From: Lachnospiraceae bacterium
Lineage (GTDB): Bacteria; Bacillota_A; Clostridia; Lachnospirales; Lachnospiraceae
Assembly: GCA_017416055.1 (NCBI GenBank)
Contig: JAFQDI010000151.1
Coordinates: forward strand, 1 to 5,880
Length of the DNA stretch: 5,880 bases
Direction: 5' to 3'
Part shown: positions 5,283 through 5,880 of the stretch, one piece after another
Layout: each line of letters starts with the position of its first letter
How positions within the stretch are numbered: position 1 is the stretch's first letter
Translations under genes and position numbers: made by a program
The notes under the pieces: generated by a model
The model's database searches: none
What the model was told of the DNA's origin: nothing
The model's input: the letters and a program-made list of their open reading frames with translations, nothing else

Positions 5283-5880
5283 TTATGTGCTTTTTCGGTG
5301 AACTTTCCGTAAAATTAAGTATCCAATCAACACGAAGATTGCCGCAAAGCACCCGGTCAGAACCGCTTTCAGATAATATCGTTTGAATCTCGAAAACTGA
5401 TTGGTATCCTCTGTTCCCACAACTGTTTCCACTGTCTCACTCACAATTTCTCCCCCTATCGCCTCTTCCCCCTGTTTTTCCGACAATTCTGTCCGCTTCC
5501 CTCGCACCAACAACCGATGAGAATTGATCCCGTAAGGGGTGCAAGTCACCAGCGTACATAAATCCTCCCCCTCTTTGATCATCAGCTCATCCACCTCATA
5601 GGGAAGCACCACGAGAACCTGATCCACCTGATAAGCAAGCGTCTCCCCCAACCCGCTCAGATAGAACAGGTCCCCTATCTCTAGCTGCTCCAAATCGGTA
5701 AATATGGTTTTGTTTGTCGACCCTGTATGTCCGGTCAACACCGAATGGCAACCCTCACCGCCTACCGGAAGTGAACTTTCCGGTAAATGTCCCACTCCGA
5801 AAGCCAGCACCTCTTCTGTCGTATCGTGACTGATAGAAAGATATACATTGATTTTCGGGATAATGATAAAGCCCATCACA
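5283..5880 (-). CDS. Class C (pilin-type) sortase, C-terminal part, cut by window edge
   Basis: The frame is open to the right edge and ends with TAA at 5283. A GTG at 5879 is taken as an internal Val, because the visible part begins inside the sortase fold (VMGFIIIPKI, usually preceded by about 100 residues). Class C sortases are membrane transpeptidases that link pilin subunits, or anchor surface proteins, through an LPXTG-type signal. Counting visible residues, the catalytic His is H51 in VLTGHTG, the Cys is C113 in LVTCTPYG and the Arg is R122 in NSHRLLVRG. All three are intact. An acidic spacer (131-160) leads to a membrane helix near 171-190 and a basic RKVHRKST end, the C-terminal anchor typical of class C. 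Extra cysteines C44 and C108 are present. The N-terminal helix and lid loop lie outside the window, so pilin genes may be next to it. Confidence 0.94.
   Translation of the reverse strand, partial: VMGFIIIPKINVYLSISHDTTEEVLAFGVGHLPESSLPVGGEGCHSVLTGHTGSTNKTIFTDLEQLEIGDLFYLSGLGETLAYQVDQVLVVLPYEVDELMIKEGEDLCTLVTCTPYGINSHRLLVRGKRTELSEKQGEEAIGGEIVSETVETVVGTEDTNQFSRFKRYYLKAVLTGCFAAIFVLIGYLILRKVHRKST

Noticed and set aside
5267..5283. Small hairpin ATCGG-7 bases-CCGAT right after the sortase stop, as a terminator
   Set aside because: The stem is only 5 bp and no U-run follows on the minus strand, so it is not a convincing intrinsic terminator.
5877..5879. GTG as the start codon of the sortase
   Set aside because: The protein here is already inside the conserved sortase fold (MGFIIIPKI), and class C sortases have a substantial N-terminal region before it. 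The gene is simply cut by the window edge.

Overview
The window carries six genes, all on the minus strand, packed head to tail with gaps of 1 to 104 bases. Strong GGAG-type ribosome binding sites, sigma-A-like promoters, a class C sortase, an LCP-family protein and a small site-2 protease all point to a Gram-positive Bacillota genome. The motif wording (SIYRDTYL in the LCP protein, NLSTA in the SEDS protein) reminds me of Lachnospiraceae or other gut Clostridia, but that placement is inference. No tRNA, rRNA, CRISPR array, insertion sequence or phage gene is visible.

Layout in the direction of transcription, from high to low coordinates. (1) 5880-5283: the C-terminal two thirds of a class C (pilin-type) sortase whose beginning lies outside the window. 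(2) 5282-5205: a 78-base spacer with a probable extended -10 promoter and a strong ribosome binding site. (3) 5204-3945: a SEDS-family protein (FtsW/RodA/SpoVE type), followed after one base by (4) 3943-3281: a small M50 site-2 protease, translationally coupled to it. (5) 3280-3177: a 104-base AT-rich spacer with a near-consensus promoter (TTGACG, 17 bases, TAGAAT). (6) 3176-2175: a family 2 glycosyltransferase with a GTG start; 2158-758: a polyprenyl-phosphate sugar-1-phosphate transferase; 741-1: the first 247 codons of an LCP (LytR-CpsA-Psr) protein that runs off the left edge. The last three genes are separated by 16 bases each and look like one operon.

The common theme is building and decorating the cell envelope. 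The sugar-phosphate transferase would start a glycan on undecaprenyl phosphate, the glycosyltransferase would add a sugar, and the LCP protein would attach the finished polymer to peptidoglycan. The SEDS protein polymerises peptidoglycan, the sortase assembles pili or anchors surface proteins, and the site-2 protease cuts membrane proteins. No flippase or Wzy-type polymerase is in view, so the polysaccharide locus probably continues to the left.

I do not see a clearly new biological system. The most unusual item is the long cytoplasmic tail of the LCP protein: an acidic block followed by about 80 residues with lysine at nearly every fourth position. Smaller oddities are altered SEDS signature motifs, the tight SEDS/protease coupling, extra cysteines near the sortase active site, and an imperfect inverted repeat just upstream of the polysaccharide promoter.
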